A stretch of 64,000 nucleotides of DNA from Streptomyces sp. NBC_01294 (GTDB lineage Bacteria > Actinomycetota > Actinomycetes > Streptomycetales > Streptomycetaceae), in the NCBI RefSeq assembly GCF_035917235.1, contig NZ_CP108423.1:6849501-6913500 (forward strand). The letters run 5' to 3'. Position numbers and translations under genes: made by a program. Below are positions 7,237-15,945 of this stretch, one piece after another (the stretch's first letter is position 1; every line of letters starts with the position of its first letter). The notes under the pieces were generated by a model, which had not been told where the DNA came from, ran no database searches, and saw only the letters and a program-made list of their open reading frames with translations.

Positions 7237-7998
7237 ATGTCCACCACCGAGCAGCGCGTCGCGATCGTGACCGGGGCGGCCCGGGGCATCGGCGCGGCCA
7301 CCGCCGTACGCCTGGCCGCCGAGGGCCGGGCCGTCGCCGTACTCGACCTCGACGAGGCCGCCTGCAAGGACACCGTGGAGGCCATCACCGCGGCCTGCGG
7401 CAAGGCCCTGGCGGTCGGCTGCGACGTCTCCGACGGCGCGCAGGTGGAGGCGGCCGTCGCGCGCGTCGCGAGCGAGCTCGGCGCTCCGACCATCCTGGTC
7501 AACAACGCGGGTGTGCTGCGCGACAACCTGCTGTTCAAGATGAGCGAGACCGACTGGGACACGGTCATGAACGTGCACCTGCGCGGTGCCTTCCTGATGT
7601 CCAAGGCCTGTCAGAAGTACATGGTGGAGGCCAAGTTCGGCCGCATCGTGAACCTTTCCAGCAGCTCGGCGCTCGGCAACCGCGGCCAGGTCAACTACTC
7701 CGCCGCCAAGGCCGGCCTGCAGGGCTTCACCAAGACCCTGGCCATCGAGCTCGGCAAGTTCGGCGTCACCGCCAACGCCGTCGCCCCCGGCTTCATCGTG
7801 ACCGAGATGACCGCCCAGACGGCCGCCCGGGTCGGCATGGGCTTCGAGGACTTCCAGGCGGCGGCCGCCACTCAGATCCCCGTCCAGCGCGTCGGCCGTC
7901 CGGACGACATCGCCAACGCCATCGCGTTCTTCACGGGCGAGGCCGCCGGCTTCGTCTCCGGCCAGGTCATGTACGTGGCCGGCGGCCCGCTCAACTGA
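7237..7998 (+). CDS. fabG: SDR-family oxidoreductase, FabG-like 3-oxoacyl-ACP reductase
   Basis: A 253-residue classical short-chain dehydrogenase. The NAD(P)-binding motif 'TGAARGIGAATA' is near residue 12, 'NNAGVL' near residue 90, a Ser in 'NLSSSSALGN', and the catalytic Tyr/Lys in 'YSAAKAG'. The 'VAPGFIVTEMT' loop and the 'SGQVMYVAGG' C-terminus are also typical. FabG enzymes reduce 3-oxoacyl thioesters with NADPH, though many FabG-like paralogues act on other substrates. The ATG at 7237 is preceded by GAGGAGA. It is the first gene of a two-gene operon with a second SDR 28 bases downstream. Confidence 0.85.
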   Translation: MSTTEQRVAIVTGAARGIGAATAVRLAAEGRAVAVLDLDEAACKDTVEAITAACGKALAVGCDVSDGAQVEAAVARVASELGAPTILVNNAGVLRDNLLFKMSETDWDTVMNVHLRGAFLMSKACQKYMVEAKFGRIVNLSSSSALGNRGQVNYSAAKAGLQGFTKTLAIELGKFGVTANAVAPGFIVTEMTAQTAARVGMGFEDFQAAAATQIPVQRVGRPDDIANAIAFFTGEAAGFVSGQVMYVAGGPLN

Positions 7999-8026
7999 AA
8001 CGCATCCGAGAGGCAGGGCGCACGAC

Positions 8027-8788
8027 ATGACGTACGACGGTATCGACAGCGGCAAGGTCGCACTGATCACCGGGGCGAGCCGGGGCATCGGCTACGGCAT
8101 CGCCGAGGCGCTGGTCGCCCGCGGCGACCGGCTCTGCATCACCGGGCGCAACGAGGACGCCCTCAAGGAGGCCGTCGAGCGGCTCGGGGCGGACCGGGTG
8201 ATCGGGGTCGCCGGCAAGGCCCACGACGAGGCCCACCAGGCCGTCGCGGTCGAACGCACGATGGAGGCCTTCGGCCGCGTCGACTTCCTGGTGAACAACG
8301 CGGGCACCAACCCGGTCTTCGGCCCGATCGCGGACCTGGACCTCGGGGTCGCGCGCAAGGTCTTCGAGACCAACGTGATCTCGGCGCTCGGCTTCGCCCA
8401 GCGGACCTGGCACGCCTGGCAGAAGGACAACGGCGGTGCGATCGTGAACATCGCCTCCATCGCCGGCGTCTCCGCCTCGCCCTTCATCGGCGCGTACGGG
8501 ATGAGCAAGGCCGCCATGGTCAACCTCACGCTCCAGCTCGCGCACGAGATGGCGCCCGGGGTCCGGGTCAACGCGATCGCCCCCGCGGTGGTCAAGACGA
8601 AGTTCGCGCAGGCGCTCTACGAGGGCCGGGAGCAGGAGGCCGCGGCCGCCTACCCGCTCGGCCGGCTCGGGCTCCCGGAGGACATCGGAGGGGCCGCGGC
8701 GTTCCTTACATCTGCACAAGCGGAATGGATCACGGGTCAGACTCTGGTCGTCGATGGAGGGATGTTCCTCAATGCCGGGGTGCACTGA
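8027..8788 (+). CDS. Second SDR-family oxidoreductase
   Basis: A 253-residue short-chain dehydrogenase with 'TGASRGIGYGIA', 'NNAGTN', the Ser of 'NIASIAGVS' and the Tyr/Lys of 'YGMSKAAM', so all catalytic residues are present. It ends in 'TGQTLVVDGGMF'. It follows the FabG-like gene by 28 bases and is certainly co-transcribed. The pair suggests sequential or alternative reduction/oxidation of an acyl or alcohol substrate, but the substrate is unknown. Two inverted repeats follow the stop codon. Confidence 0.85.
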   Translation: MTYDGIDSGKVALITGASRGIGYGIAEALVARGDRLCITGRNEDALKEAVERLGADRVIGVAGKAHDEAHQAVAVERTMEAFGRVDFLVNNAGTNPVFGPIADLDLGVARKVFETNVISALGFAQRTWHAWQKDNGGAIVNIASIAGVSASPFIGAYGMSKAAMVNLTLQLAHEMAPGVRVNAIAPAVVKTKFAQALYEGREQEAAAAYPLGRLGLPEDIGGAAAFLTSAQAEWITGQTLVVDGGMFLNAGVH

Positions 8789-8856
8789 CCGATAATCGGA
8801 CGGATTTGCCTCCGGAAGGGAGGTAAATGCGTATCGAATAGGCACGGAACCGGTCA

Positions 8857-8896
8857 AGTGCCCCACGAAACCTCCCCATTGGATTCGTGGGGCACT
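8857..8896. terminator. 13-bp perfect inverted repeat between the SDR operon and the SBP gene
   Basis: AGTGCCCCACGAA (8857-8869) is repeated inverted at 8884-8896 with a 14-base loop. It could be the operon terminator. It lies only about 40 bases before the next start codon, so an operator or attenuator is equally possible. A smaller imperfect hairpin (TTTGCCTCC/GGAGGTAAA) sits at about 8807-8827. Confidence 0.5.
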
Positions 8897-8934
8897 GCGG
8901 TAGGGTCTGCCGCACCCCTGGCTGATCGAGGAGC

Positions 8935-10524
8935 GTGCACGTGTTCAACCGGACCAGATGCCTGCAGATCACTGCGGCCCTTGCGTCCATATCCCTGCTC
9001 GCCGGATGCGGCCTGCTGTCGGAGGACGACGGCGACGAGACCAAAAGGATCGTCGTCGGTACCACGAGCGCACCGAGCACCCTCGATCCCGCCGCGGCGT
9101 GGGACGGCTCCTGGGAGCTGTACCGGAACGTCTACCAGACGCTGCTGGCCTTCCCGACGGGCTCCACCAAGCCCCAGCCGGACGCCGCTCAGAACTGCGA
9201 GTTCACGGACTCGGCGAGCCAGGCGTACCGGTGCACCCTGCGCAAGGGCCTGAAGTTCTCCAACGGGGAGGCGCTCGACTCCAAGGCGGTCAAGCACTCC
9301 CTCGACCGGATCATGACCATCAACTCCAAGGTCGGCCCGAAGGACCTCTTCGGCAGCCTGGAGAAGATCGAGACCCCGGACCCGCTGACGGTGGTCTTCC
9401 ACCTGAAGAACTCGGACGCCACCTTCCCGTACGTCCTCGGCTCGCCCGCCGCCTCGCTGGTCGCGCCCAAGGAGTACCCCGCCGACAAGGTGCGCGGGGA
9501 CGGCAAGGTCACCGGCTCCGGCCCGTACGTGCTCGACTCGTACAAGGAGGGCAGCGAGGCCGTCCTCAGCCGCAACGGGAGCTACACGGGCTTCGCCAAC
9601 CGCCGTAACGGCGCGGTGACCATCCGCTACTTCGCGGATTCCGCGAAGATGGTCGCAGCCCTGAAGGCCAAGGACATCGACGCCACCTACCGTGGCCTGT
9701 CGGCCCCGCAGATCACCGAGCTGCAGACCCCCGACGCGCAGTCGGAGGGCGTCCAGGTCGTCGAGAACGTCGGCGCCGAGATCCGCTACCTGGTCTTCAA
9801 CCCCAAGGACCCGGCGGTCAACAAGCTCGCCGTCCGCCAGGCCATCGCCCAGGTCATCGACCGGGGGACCCTCGTCTCCAAGGTCTACCAGGGCACCGCG
9901 GAGCCGCTGTATTCGATGGTTCCCAAGGGCGTGGTCGGCCACAAGACGCCGTTCTACGACAAGTACGGCGCCGCGGACGTGGGCAAGGCCAAGAAGATCC
10001 TCAAGGACGCCGGGATCACCCAGCAGGTCGACCTGACCTTCTGGTACACGACCGACCGGTACGGCTCCTCCACCGCCGACGAGTTCACCGAGATCAAGCG
10101 GCAGCTCGACGAGAGCAAGCTGTTCAACATCACCCTGCGCAGCCAGCCCTGGAAGACCTTCCAGGAGGGCTACAAGAGCGGCGAGTACCCGGTCTTCGGC
10201 CGCGGGTGGTTCCCCGACTTCCCGGACCCGGACAACTTCATCGCGCCGTTCGTCGGCAAGGAGAACGCGGTCGGCACCGCCTACGAGCCCACCGAGATCC
10301 TGACCGACCTGCTGCCCAAGTCCCGCCGCGAAGGCGAGCGCTCGGCCGGTGTCGCGCAGTTCGAGAAGGCGCAGCAGATCTTCGCCGAGGACGTCCGTCT
10401 GCTGCCCCTGTGGCAGGGCAAGCTGTACGTCGCCGCGCGCGAGGACATCGCGGGCGCCGAGCGGGCGCTGGACCCGCAGACCGCCATGCAGATGTGGGAG
10501 CTGTACCGCAAGACCAGCTGGTAA
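8935..10524 (+). CDS. ABC transporter substrate-binding lipoprotein, family 5 (peptide/nickel type)
   Basis: About 529 residues. The N-terminus is a lipoprotein signal ('ITAALASISLLAGC'), with the Cys lipidated after cleavage and the protein held on the outer membrane face. The mature part shows the family-5 layout: 'TTSAPSTLDPAAAWDGSWEL', 'CTLRKGLKFSNGEALDSKAV', 'GSGPYVLDSYKEGSEAVL', and the late 'PLWQGKLYVAAREDI'. Such proteins bind oligopeptides or related solutes for an ABC importer. No permease or ATPase gene is adjacent, so it is an orphan or shares a distant transporter. The GTG at 8935 follows GAGG; the GTG two codons later is equally possible. Confidence 0.88.
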   Translation: MHVFNRTRCLQITAALASISLLAGCGLLSEDDGDETKRIVVGTTSAPSTLDPAAAWDGSWELYRNVYQTLLAFPTGSTKPQPDAAQNCEFTDSASQAYRCTLRKGLKFSNGEALDSKAVKHSLDRIMTINSKVGPKDLFGSLEKIETPDPLTVVFHLKNSDATFPYVLGSPAASLVAPKEYPADKVRGDGKVTGSGPYVLDSYKEGSEAVLSRNGSYTGFANRRNGAVTIRYFADSAKMVAALKAKDIDATYRGLSAPQITELQTPDAQSEGVQVVENVGAEIRYLVFNPKDPAVNKLAVRQAIAQVIDRGTLVSKVYQGTAEPLYSMVPKGVVGHKTPFYDKYGAADVGKAKKILKDAGITQQVDLTFWYTTDRYGSSTADEFTEIKRQLDESKLFNITLRSQPWKTFQEGYKSGEYPVFGRGWFPDFPDPDNFIAPFVGKENAVGTAYEPTEILTDLLPKSRREGERSAGVAQFEKAQQIFAEDVRLLPLWQGKLYVAAREDIAGAERALDPQTAMQMWELYRKTSW

Positions 10525-10536
10525 TCGCGGTGCAGG

Positions 10537-10565
10537 TGCGTCGGCCGCCCCGGGCGGCCGACGCA
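10537..10565 (+). terminator. Strong hairpin terminator after the SBP gene
   Basis: Near-perfect 14-bp stem TGCGTCGGCCGCCC with its inverse complement, 12 bases after the stop codon. Confidence 0.8.
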
Positions 10566-10627
10566 TTGTCAGTGGCCCCCGGTAGGTTCAGGAGCAGTTG
10601 CACGAACTTGTACCGGAGGTTGTCACC

Positions 10628-11305
10628 GTGACCCAGATGCTGCCCGAGTCCTGGCTCCCCGTCCTCGGCGGAGAGCTGGACCAGCCCTACTTCCAGGAAC
10701 TCACCGAGTTCGTCGAGAAGGAGCGGGCGAACGGGCCGGTCTACCCGCCCCACGAGCAGGTGTTCGCGGCCCTGGAGGCCACGCCCTTCGACCAGGTGAA
10801 GGTGCTCGTCCTCGGCCAGGACCCGTACCACGGCGCCGGCCAGGGGCACGGCCTGTGCTTCTCCGTGCAGCCCGGGGTCAAGACCCCGCCCTCCCTGCGC
10901 AACATCTACAAGGAGATGAAGGAGGAGCTCGGCCTGCCGGTCCCGGACAACGGGTACCTGATGCCGTGGGCGCAGCAGGGCGTCCTGCTCCTCAACGCGG
11001 TGCTCACCGTCCGTGAGGCCGAGCCCAATTCGCACAAGGGCAAGGGCTGGGAGAAGTTCACCGACGCCGTGATCCGCGCGGTCTCCGAGCGCCCCGACCC
11101 GGCCGTCTTCGTCCTGTGGGGCGCCTACGCCCAGAAGAAGATCCCGCTGATCGACGAGGAGCGGCACGTGGTCGTCAAGGGCGCCCACCCCTCCCCGCTG
11201 TCGGCCAAGAAGTTCTTCGGCTCCCGCCCCTTCACGCAGATCAACGAGGCCATCGCCGCCCAGGGGCATGAGCCGATCGACTGGCGGATCCCGGACCTCG
11301 GCTGA
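10628..11305 (+). CDS. ung: Uracil-DNA glycosylase, family 1
   Basis: A 225-residue enzyme that removes uracil from DNA in base-excision repair. The water-activating loop 'VLVLGQDPYHGAGQGHGL' contains the catalytic Asp. 'GVLLLNAVLTVREAEPNSH' carries the uracil-binding region, and the 'GAHPSPLSAKKFFGSRPF' loop inserts into the helix. The GTG at 10628 is chosen because GGAGG lies 8 bases upstream and the family N-terminus ('MLPESWLPVLGGELDQPYF') begins at once. In S. coelicolor an ung gene and tuf3 lie in the same chromosomal neighbourhood, as they do here apart from the island. Confidence 0.95.
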   Translation: MTQMLPESWLPVLGGELDQPYFQELTEFVEKERANGPVYPPHEQVFAALEATPFDQVKVLVLGQDPYHGAGQGHGLCFSVQPGVKTPPSLRNIYKEMKEELGLPVPDNGYLMPWAQQGVLLLNAVLTVREAEPNSHKGKGWEKFTDAVIRAVSERPDPAVFVLWGAYAQKKIPLIDEERHVVVKGAHPSPLSAKKFFGSRPFTQINEAIAAQGHEPIDWRIPDLG

Positions 11306-11403
11306 CCGCCCACCGCGCCTCGGCGTCATTGCCGGTACCTCCGGCTAGCTTCTTGATGATCAGACCGGAGCAGGTCTGGCAGCAGAGCAAGCCGGAGGCC
11401 GCC

Positions 11404-11970
11404 GTGACGGAGCAGCAGGAGGCGTCGGAGGACGCCGTCATGACCAGGATCGGCCAGGCGGTCATCCTGCTGCACGCCGGGGACCGGGAGGAGGCCCGCA
11501 ACCGGCTGGGCGAGATCTGGTCGGAGATCGGCGAGGAGGGGCACTCCCTCCACCGGTGCACCCTCGCCCACTACATGGCCGACGCCCAGGACGACCCGGG
11601 CGACGAGCTGGCCTGGGACCTGAGGGCCCTGGGCGCCGCCGAGGCCCTGCGCGACGGGCCCGGGCCGGAGTCCGAAGCAGGGCCCGGGCCGGAGTCCGGG
11701 CCGCGGGACGGGCGGCCCGCACAGCAGGAGCCGCACCTGGCGATGCGCGTGTTCTACCCGTCCCTGCACCTGAGCCTCGCCGCCGACTATGTGAAGCTGC
11801 AGCGGCCGGAGGCGGCCCGGGTCCACCTGGCGCGGGCCCGCGCGGCCACCGGTGCGCTGCCCGACGACGGGTACGGGAACGGCGTACGGGCGGCCATCGC
11901 GCGGCTCGAACGGCGCCTGGCCGCGGAACCGGGCGCCGGGCCCCGGCCGTTCCCCGAACAGTCCCCGTAG
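11404..11970 (+). CDS. Hypothetical helical-repeat protein downstream of ung
   Basis: About 188 residues from the GTG at 11404, which has GGAGG 6 bases upstream. The protein looks all-helical and tetratricopeptide-like ('AVILLHAGDREEARNRLGEI', 'LHRCTLAHYMADAQDDPGDE', 'YVKLQRPEAARVHLARARAA'), a pattern of protein-interaction scaffolds. Between residues ~85 and 105 a short internal duplication gives two 'GPGPES' units, matched by a GGGCCCGGGCCGGAGTCC repeat in the DNA. No catalytic motif is visible. It follows ung by ~100 bases and may share its transcript. Confidence 0.65.
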   Translation: MTEQQEASEDAVMTRIGQAVILLHAGDREEARNRLGEIWSEIGEEGHSLHRCTLAHYMADAQDDPGDELAWDLRALGAAEALRDGPGPESEAGPGPESGPRDGRPAQQEPHLAMRVFYPSLHLSLAADYVKLQRPEAARVHLARARAATGALPDDGYGNGVRAAIARLERRLAAEPGAGPRPFPEQSP

Positions 11971-12049
11971 GCCGCCGTGGCCGGTTGTGGCCGGTCGTAG
12001 CCCGCGCGGGCGGCGCGGGCGGCTTGAGGGCGCCCCGCGCGGTCGGTGG

Positions 12050-12667
12050 TCAGCCCCCGTGGACGCCCGAGCAGATCCGGGCCTCCGGGCTGTCGGGGTG
12101 CCAGCGGCCGTGGCTGCGGCCCAGCGCGCACACGTCGGCCGGCCGCACCGGCAGCTTCCGCAGCAGCTCACGCTCCACCTCGGCGTCGGGCCGAGCACGC
12201 TCCGGGTGGCCGCCCGGACGCCCGGAGCCGCGCTCCGAGGCCCGCCGGGGCTCCGGGATGTCCGGGACCGGCGGAGCGTCCCGCGCGGGCCCGTCGGAGC
12301 CGCCCTCGGCGGGGCGCTGGCCGGACCGCCGGGCGGGGGCGGGGGCAGGTTCCTGCGCGGGCCGCTCCGGGGCCGCCTCCACCGCGTCCAGCGCCTCCAG
12401 GGCGGGGGCCCGGACGGCCACGGGGGCGGCCGCGGGCCCGCCGCGCGGGTCGTGGCGGGGTGGCCCGCCGGTGGCGGGGGCCGCCGTCGGCCGCACGGGT
12501 CCGGGGCTCACATTCACACAGCCGGAGACAGCCGAGACGGCACAGGCGACTCCGAGCAGCAGCGTTGTCGTGGTTCGGGTTGGATGCACCCGCGCAACTC
12601 TGCTGTGCGAGGACCCCGTTGCGAAAACCCGCGGCCGATATTCACCCCGCACGGGTGACGGGGACAC
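12050..12667 (-). CDS. Putative secreted lipoprotein
   Basis: A proline- and alanine-rich secreted protein. A signal peptide ends in a lipobox-like 'VACAVSAVSGC', followed by a long low-complexity linker rich in Pro/Ala/Glu/Arg. A compact C-terminus follows ('AEVERELLRKLPVRPADVCA', 'GRWHPDSPEARICSGVHG') with two Cys that could form a disulfide. The start is uncertain: a GTG at 12589 puts the signal peptide directly at the N-terminus, while the GTG at 12667 would overlap the expected start region of a gene following the DinB stop at 12671. No family recognised. Confidence 0.6.
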   Translation of the reverse strand: MSPSPVRGEYRPRVFATGSSHSRVARVHPTRTTTTLLLGVACAVSAVSGCVNVSPGPVRPTAAPATGGPPRHDPRGGPAAAPVAVRAPALEALDAVEAAPERPAQEPAPAPARRSGQRPAEGGSDGPARDAPPVPDIPEPRRASERGSGRPGGHPERARPDAEVERELLRKLPVRPADVCALGRSHGRWHPDSPEARICSGVHGG

Positions 12668-12670
12668 CCG

Positions 12671-13195
12671 CTAATCGCCGGTGGCGCCGTCTATCTGCTC
12701 GCGCAGCAGGTCCGCGTGGCCGTTGTGGCGCGCGTACTCCTCGATCATGTGGGTGTAGACCCAGCGCAGGCTGAACACCTCGCCGCGGTGGTGGCTCTCG
12801 GCCTGCGAGCGCAGGTCCAGCGAGCGGCCCGCGGCGGCCTGGCGGGCCAGTTCGACCTCGGTCTGCCACACCTGCTCGGTCGCGGCCCAGGTGGCCTCGT
12901 CGTCGAAGTGGAAGTCGCCGTCCGGGTCTTCGCCCGTGCAGTACAACTCGGGAAGCTCCTCGCCCAGGATGATCTCCCGGAACCAGTACCGCTCCACCTC
13001 CGCCATGTGCCGTACGAGGCCCAGGAGGCTGAGCTCGGAGGGTGCGAGCGGGGCGCGCCGCAACTGGTCGTCCCGGAGGCCCTCGCATTTCCAGGCGAGG
13101 GTGGCGCGGTGGTAGTCGAGCCAGCCGTCCAGCATGTCCCGCTCGTCGGCGGTGGTGGCGGGCTCGTTGCGATGTGATCCGGAACTGGTGGTCAT
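12671..13195 (-). CDS. DinB-family protein (DUF664-like)
   Basis: A 174-residue DinB/YfiT-like four-helix-bundle protein. Key landmarks are 'DERDMLDGWLDYHRATLAWK', 'LLGLVRHMAEVERYWFREII' with a metal-type His, and 'RGEVFSLRWVYTHMIEEYAR' with another His, then 'HNGHADLLREQIDG'. Relatives are metal-dependent, often mycothiol- or bacillithiol-using transferases or hydrolases. In mycothiol-producing actinobacteria that chemistry is plausible but unproven here. The ATG at 13195 is preceded by GAGGA; the ATG at 13204 is an alternative. The much longer frame upstream runs antisense through the neighbouring oxidoreductase gene and is not real. Confidence 0.82.
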   Translation of the reverse strand: MTTSSGSHRNEPATTADERDMLDGWLDYHRATLAWKCEGLRDDQLRRAPLAPSELSLLGLVRHMAEVERYWFREIILGEELPELYCTGEDPDGDFHFDDEATWAATEQVWQTEVELARQAAAGRSLDLRSQAESHHRGEVFSLRWVYTHMIEEYARHNGHADLLREQIDGATGD

Positions 13196-13279
13196 GTGGA
13201 TCATCCTCGGCGAACGGGGCCCCCGCCACCAGGGATTAAGCTGCGGGAATCCCGCAAGGAACGAACCTGGAGGTTCCCG

Positions 13280-14185
13280 GTGAAGGTCGGCTGCATCGGA
13301 CTCGGCGACATCGCGCAGAAGGCGTACCTGCCCGTCCTCACCACCCGCCCGGGCCTCGAGCTGCACCTGCAGACCCGAAACCCATCCACGCTGGAGCGGG
13401 TCGGCGAGATCCACCACGTCCCGGCCGCGCGCCGGCACACCGACCTCGACGCGCTGCTCGCCGAGGGGCTCGACGCGGCCTTCGTGCACGCCGCGACCAC
13501 GGCCCACCCCCAGATCGTCACGCGGCTGCTGGAGGCCGGCGTGCCGACGTACGTGGACAAGCCGCTCGCCTACGAGTTCGCGGACTCGCTGCGGCTGGTG
13601 GAACTGGCCGAGCAGCGCGGGGTCTCGCTCGTCGTGGGCTTCAACCGCCGCCACGCGCCCGGCTACGCGCAGTGCGCCGACCACGCGCGCGATCTGATCG
13701 TCATGCAGAAGAACCGGATCGGACTGCCCGAGGACCCGCGCACCCTGGTGCTGGACGACTTCATCCACGTCGTCGACACCCTGCGCTTCCTGCTGCCCGG
13801 CGAGGCCGACCACGTCGACGTCCGGGCCGTGGTGCGCGACGGGCTGATGCACCAGGTGGTGCTCCAGCTGTCCGGCTCCGACTTCACCGCGCTGGGCATC
13901 ATGAACCGGCTGTCCGGCTCCGGCGAGGAGATCCTGGAGGTGTCCGGCCGCGACACCAAGCGGCAGGTCGTCAACCTCGCGGAGGTCATCGACCACAAGG
14001 GGCAGCCGACCGTGCGCCGCCGCGGCGACTGGGTCCCGGTCGCCCGCCAGCGCGGCATCGAGCAGATCGTGGACCACTTCCTGGAGGCCGTCGCGGCGGG
14101 CAGGACGCTCAGCGCCCGGGACGCGCTGCTCACCCACGAGCTGTGCGAGCGGGTGGTGAACTCGGCTCTGGAGCAGGCCTCCTGA
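13280..14185 (+). CDS. Gfo/Idh/MocA-family oxidoreductase
   Basis: A 301-residue NAD(P)-dependent dehydrogenase. The Rossmann motif 'GCIGLGDIAQKAYLPVL' opens the protein. 'VPTYVDKPLAYEFADSL' contains the family 'EKP'-like signature as 'DKP', whose Lys is part of the active site, and 'FNRRHAPGYAQC' follows. The C-terminal half is the mixed sheet that binds the sugar or cyclitol substrate. Family members oxidise sugars, inositols or related alcohols. The GTG at 13280 follows TGGAGGT. The gene end overlaps the convergent lnt gene by ~56 bases. Confidence 0.85.
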   Translation: MKVGCIGLGDIAQKAYLPVLTTRPGLELHLQTRNPSTLERVGEIHHVPAARRHTDLDALLAEGLDAAFVHAATTAHPQIVTRLLEAGVPTYVDKPLAYEFADSLRLVELAEQRGVSLVVGFNRRHAPGYAQCADHARDLIVMQKNRIGLPEDPRTLVLDDFIHVVDTLRFLLPGEADHVDVRAVVRDGLMHQVVLQLSGSDFTALGIMNRLSGSGEEILEVSGRDTKRQVVNLAEVIDHKGQPTVRRRGDWVPVARQRGIEQIVDHFLEAVAAGRTLSARDALLTHELCERVVNSALEQAS

Positions 14186-15695
14186 GCGAACGGGCGCCCG
14201 CCACCGCGCAGTACGCCGCCAGGGCGGCGAGGGCCGCGGCCACCGGCCAGTCGCCGAAGCGGACGTAGAGGGTCGAGCCACGGGCGAGGGGGACCTCGTA
14301 CACCGCCGCCGTGCTCGCCGAGGTGGGCAGGGCGGCGCCGACCCGCTCGCCGGACGGACCGTGCACGACGCTGACGCCCGTGAGGGTGGCGTGCACCATC
14401 GGGCGGCCGCTCTCGGCCGCGCGCAAGGCGGCCAGCGAGGCGTGCTGGGCCGGCGCCCAGCTCTCCTGGAAGGTCGAGGTCGCCGACTGCGCGACGAGCA
14501 GGGAGGCCCCGTCGAGGGTCAGGCGCCGGCTCATGTCGGGGAAGGCCGACTCGAAGCAGACCAGGGGGCCGATCCGCACACCGGTGCGCCCGTCCGGCCG
14601 CCCGGGCAGGTCCATGACCACCGGGGCGGCGCCGCGCATGCGGTCCTCGCCGGCCGCCCGGCCGACGGAGGTCGCCCAGCCGAGCAGCGACCGGGCCGGC
14701 ACGTACTCGCCGAAGGGGACGAGCCGCATCTTGTCGTACCGGTCGCCGGTGAGCCCCCCGGGGCCGACGAGCACCGCGCTCTTGTAGATCCCGGGGTGGC
14801 CGGCCCGCCGCGCGTCCACGTTCACCAGCAGCGGAGCCCCCACCTCCGCCGACAGCGAGGCCAGTCGCCGGGCCAGGTCCGGGCGGGCCGTCAGGTCCTC
14901 GCCGACACTGCTCTCGCCCCACACCACGAGGTCGACCGGCCGGCCGGTCAGCGGCCGGGTCAGCCGCTCACCTGCGGCGAACCGCCGCTCCGCACTGTCC
15001 GGGCCGTCCGCCACCGGGCCCGGCTGTACGACGGCCACGCGCAGCCCGCCCGACGGCTCGGGGCGCGCCGCCCACACCCACACCGCCCCCGTCAGCACCG
15101 CGCACCCCATGAGCCCCGCCAGCGCGGGGATCCGCGCCCGCGGCACCGCGATCAGGAGCACCAGGGCGCAGTTCACCGCCACCACCAGCAGGCTGACCAG
15201 CCACACCCCGCCCACCGAGGCCAGCCGCAGCGCCGGCGGCACCTGCCACTGGCTCGCCCCCAGCAGCCCCCACGGCCCGCCCAGCCCCTGCCAGGACCGG
15301 GCCACCTCCGACAGCAGCCACCCTGCCGGTACGAGGACCAGGGCGCAGGCCGCCCGGCGCGCCGACGGGCGTCCGCCGAGCAACTCGCGCACCAGGAGGG
15401 CCCAGGGGATCCAGAGCAGCCCCAGCAGCCCGGCGACCGGGATCAGGAACACGTGCAGGCTGGGCAGCAGCCAGTGGTGGACGGCCAGGATGAACCCGGC
15501 GCCGCCGAGCCAGCCCTCCAGGGCCGCCAGGCGCCCGGTGGGGGCCGACCTCAGGAGCAGCATCCAGGGCACGAGGGCGACGTAGGCGAACCACCAGAGC
15601 GCGGGGGCGGGGAAGGCGAGGGCGGGCAGCGCGCCGACGGCGACCGCGGCGGGCACACGCCACCGACGGGTCCACCCGTTCCGCATCGAGACCAT
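14130..15695 (-). CDS. lnt: Apolipoprotein N-acyltransferase
   Basis: A 521-residue membrane enzyme that adds the third acyl chain to lipoproteins. About six N-terminal membrane segments ('VAVGALPALAFPAPALWWFA', 'LAALEGWLGGAGFILAVHHW') precede a nitrilase-fold domain. The catalytic triad is visible: Glu in 'VVWGESSVGE', Lys in 'DRYDKMRLVPFGEYVPA', Cys in 'PLVCFESAFPD'. A final membrane segment ('PVAAALAALAAYCAVAGA') anchors the C-terminus. The ATG at 15695 has GGAGG 5 bases upstream. Most Streptomyces carry one or two such genes. A tandem repeat array lies upstream of its start. Confidence 0.9.
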   Translation of the reverse strand: MVSMRNGWTRRWRVPAAVAVGALPALAFPAPALWWFAYVALVPWMLLLRSAPTGRLAALEGWLGGAGFILAVHHWLLPSLHVFLIPVAGLLGLLWIPWALLVRELLGGRPSARRAACALVLVPAGWLLSEVARSWQGLGGPWGLLGASQWQVPPALRLASVGGVWLVSLLVVAVNCALVLLIAVPRARIPALAGLMGCAVLTGAVWVWAARPEPSGGLRVAVVQPGPVADGPDSAERRFAAGERLTRPLTGRPVDLVVWGESSVGEDLTARPDLARRLASLSAEVGAPLLVNVDARRAGHPGIYKSAVLVGPGGLTGDRYDKMRLVPFGEYVPARSLLGWATSVGRAAGEDRMRGAAPVVMDLPGRPDGRTGVRIGPLVCFESAFPDMSRRLTLDGASLLVAQSATSTFQESWAPAQHASLAALRAAESGRPMVHATLTGVSVVHGPSGERVGAALPTSASTAAVYEVPLARGSTLYVRFGDWPVAAALAALAAYCAVAGARSLRRPAPEPSSPPARTARG

Positions 15696-15807
15696 GGCGC
15701 CTCCGCTTCCAGTGTGGCAGTGCCGGGTCGACCGGGCCGGGCCGGCGGGCATCCGGGGGATCACAGCCGGGCGACCCGAGCAGGCCGCGCACGCGGGCCG
15801 CGCACGC

Positions 15808-15900
15808 AGGACGGCCAGGCAGGACGGCCAGGCAGGACGGCCAGGCAGGACGGCCAGGCAGGACGGCCAGGGGCGGGCAGGGGCGGGCAGGGGCGGGCAG
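15808..15900. repeat. Two adjacent tandem arrays
   Basis: Five copies of a 13-base unit AGGACGGCCAGGC (15808-15872, the last slightly altered) are followed without a gap by three exact copies of the 10-mer GGGCGGGCAG (15871-15900). The array lies upstream of lnt and downstream of the SnoaL-like gene. Confidence 0.9.
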
Positions 15901-15945
15901 GACGGGCCGGGCAGGCCCGGGCGGTCGGGTGCCGCCCGGGCAGGC

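Noticed and set aside
12671..14281. A 536-residue protein on the minus strand
   Set aside because: Only the last 174 residues match DinB; the rest is antisense to the Gfo/Idh/MocA gene and has poor composition.
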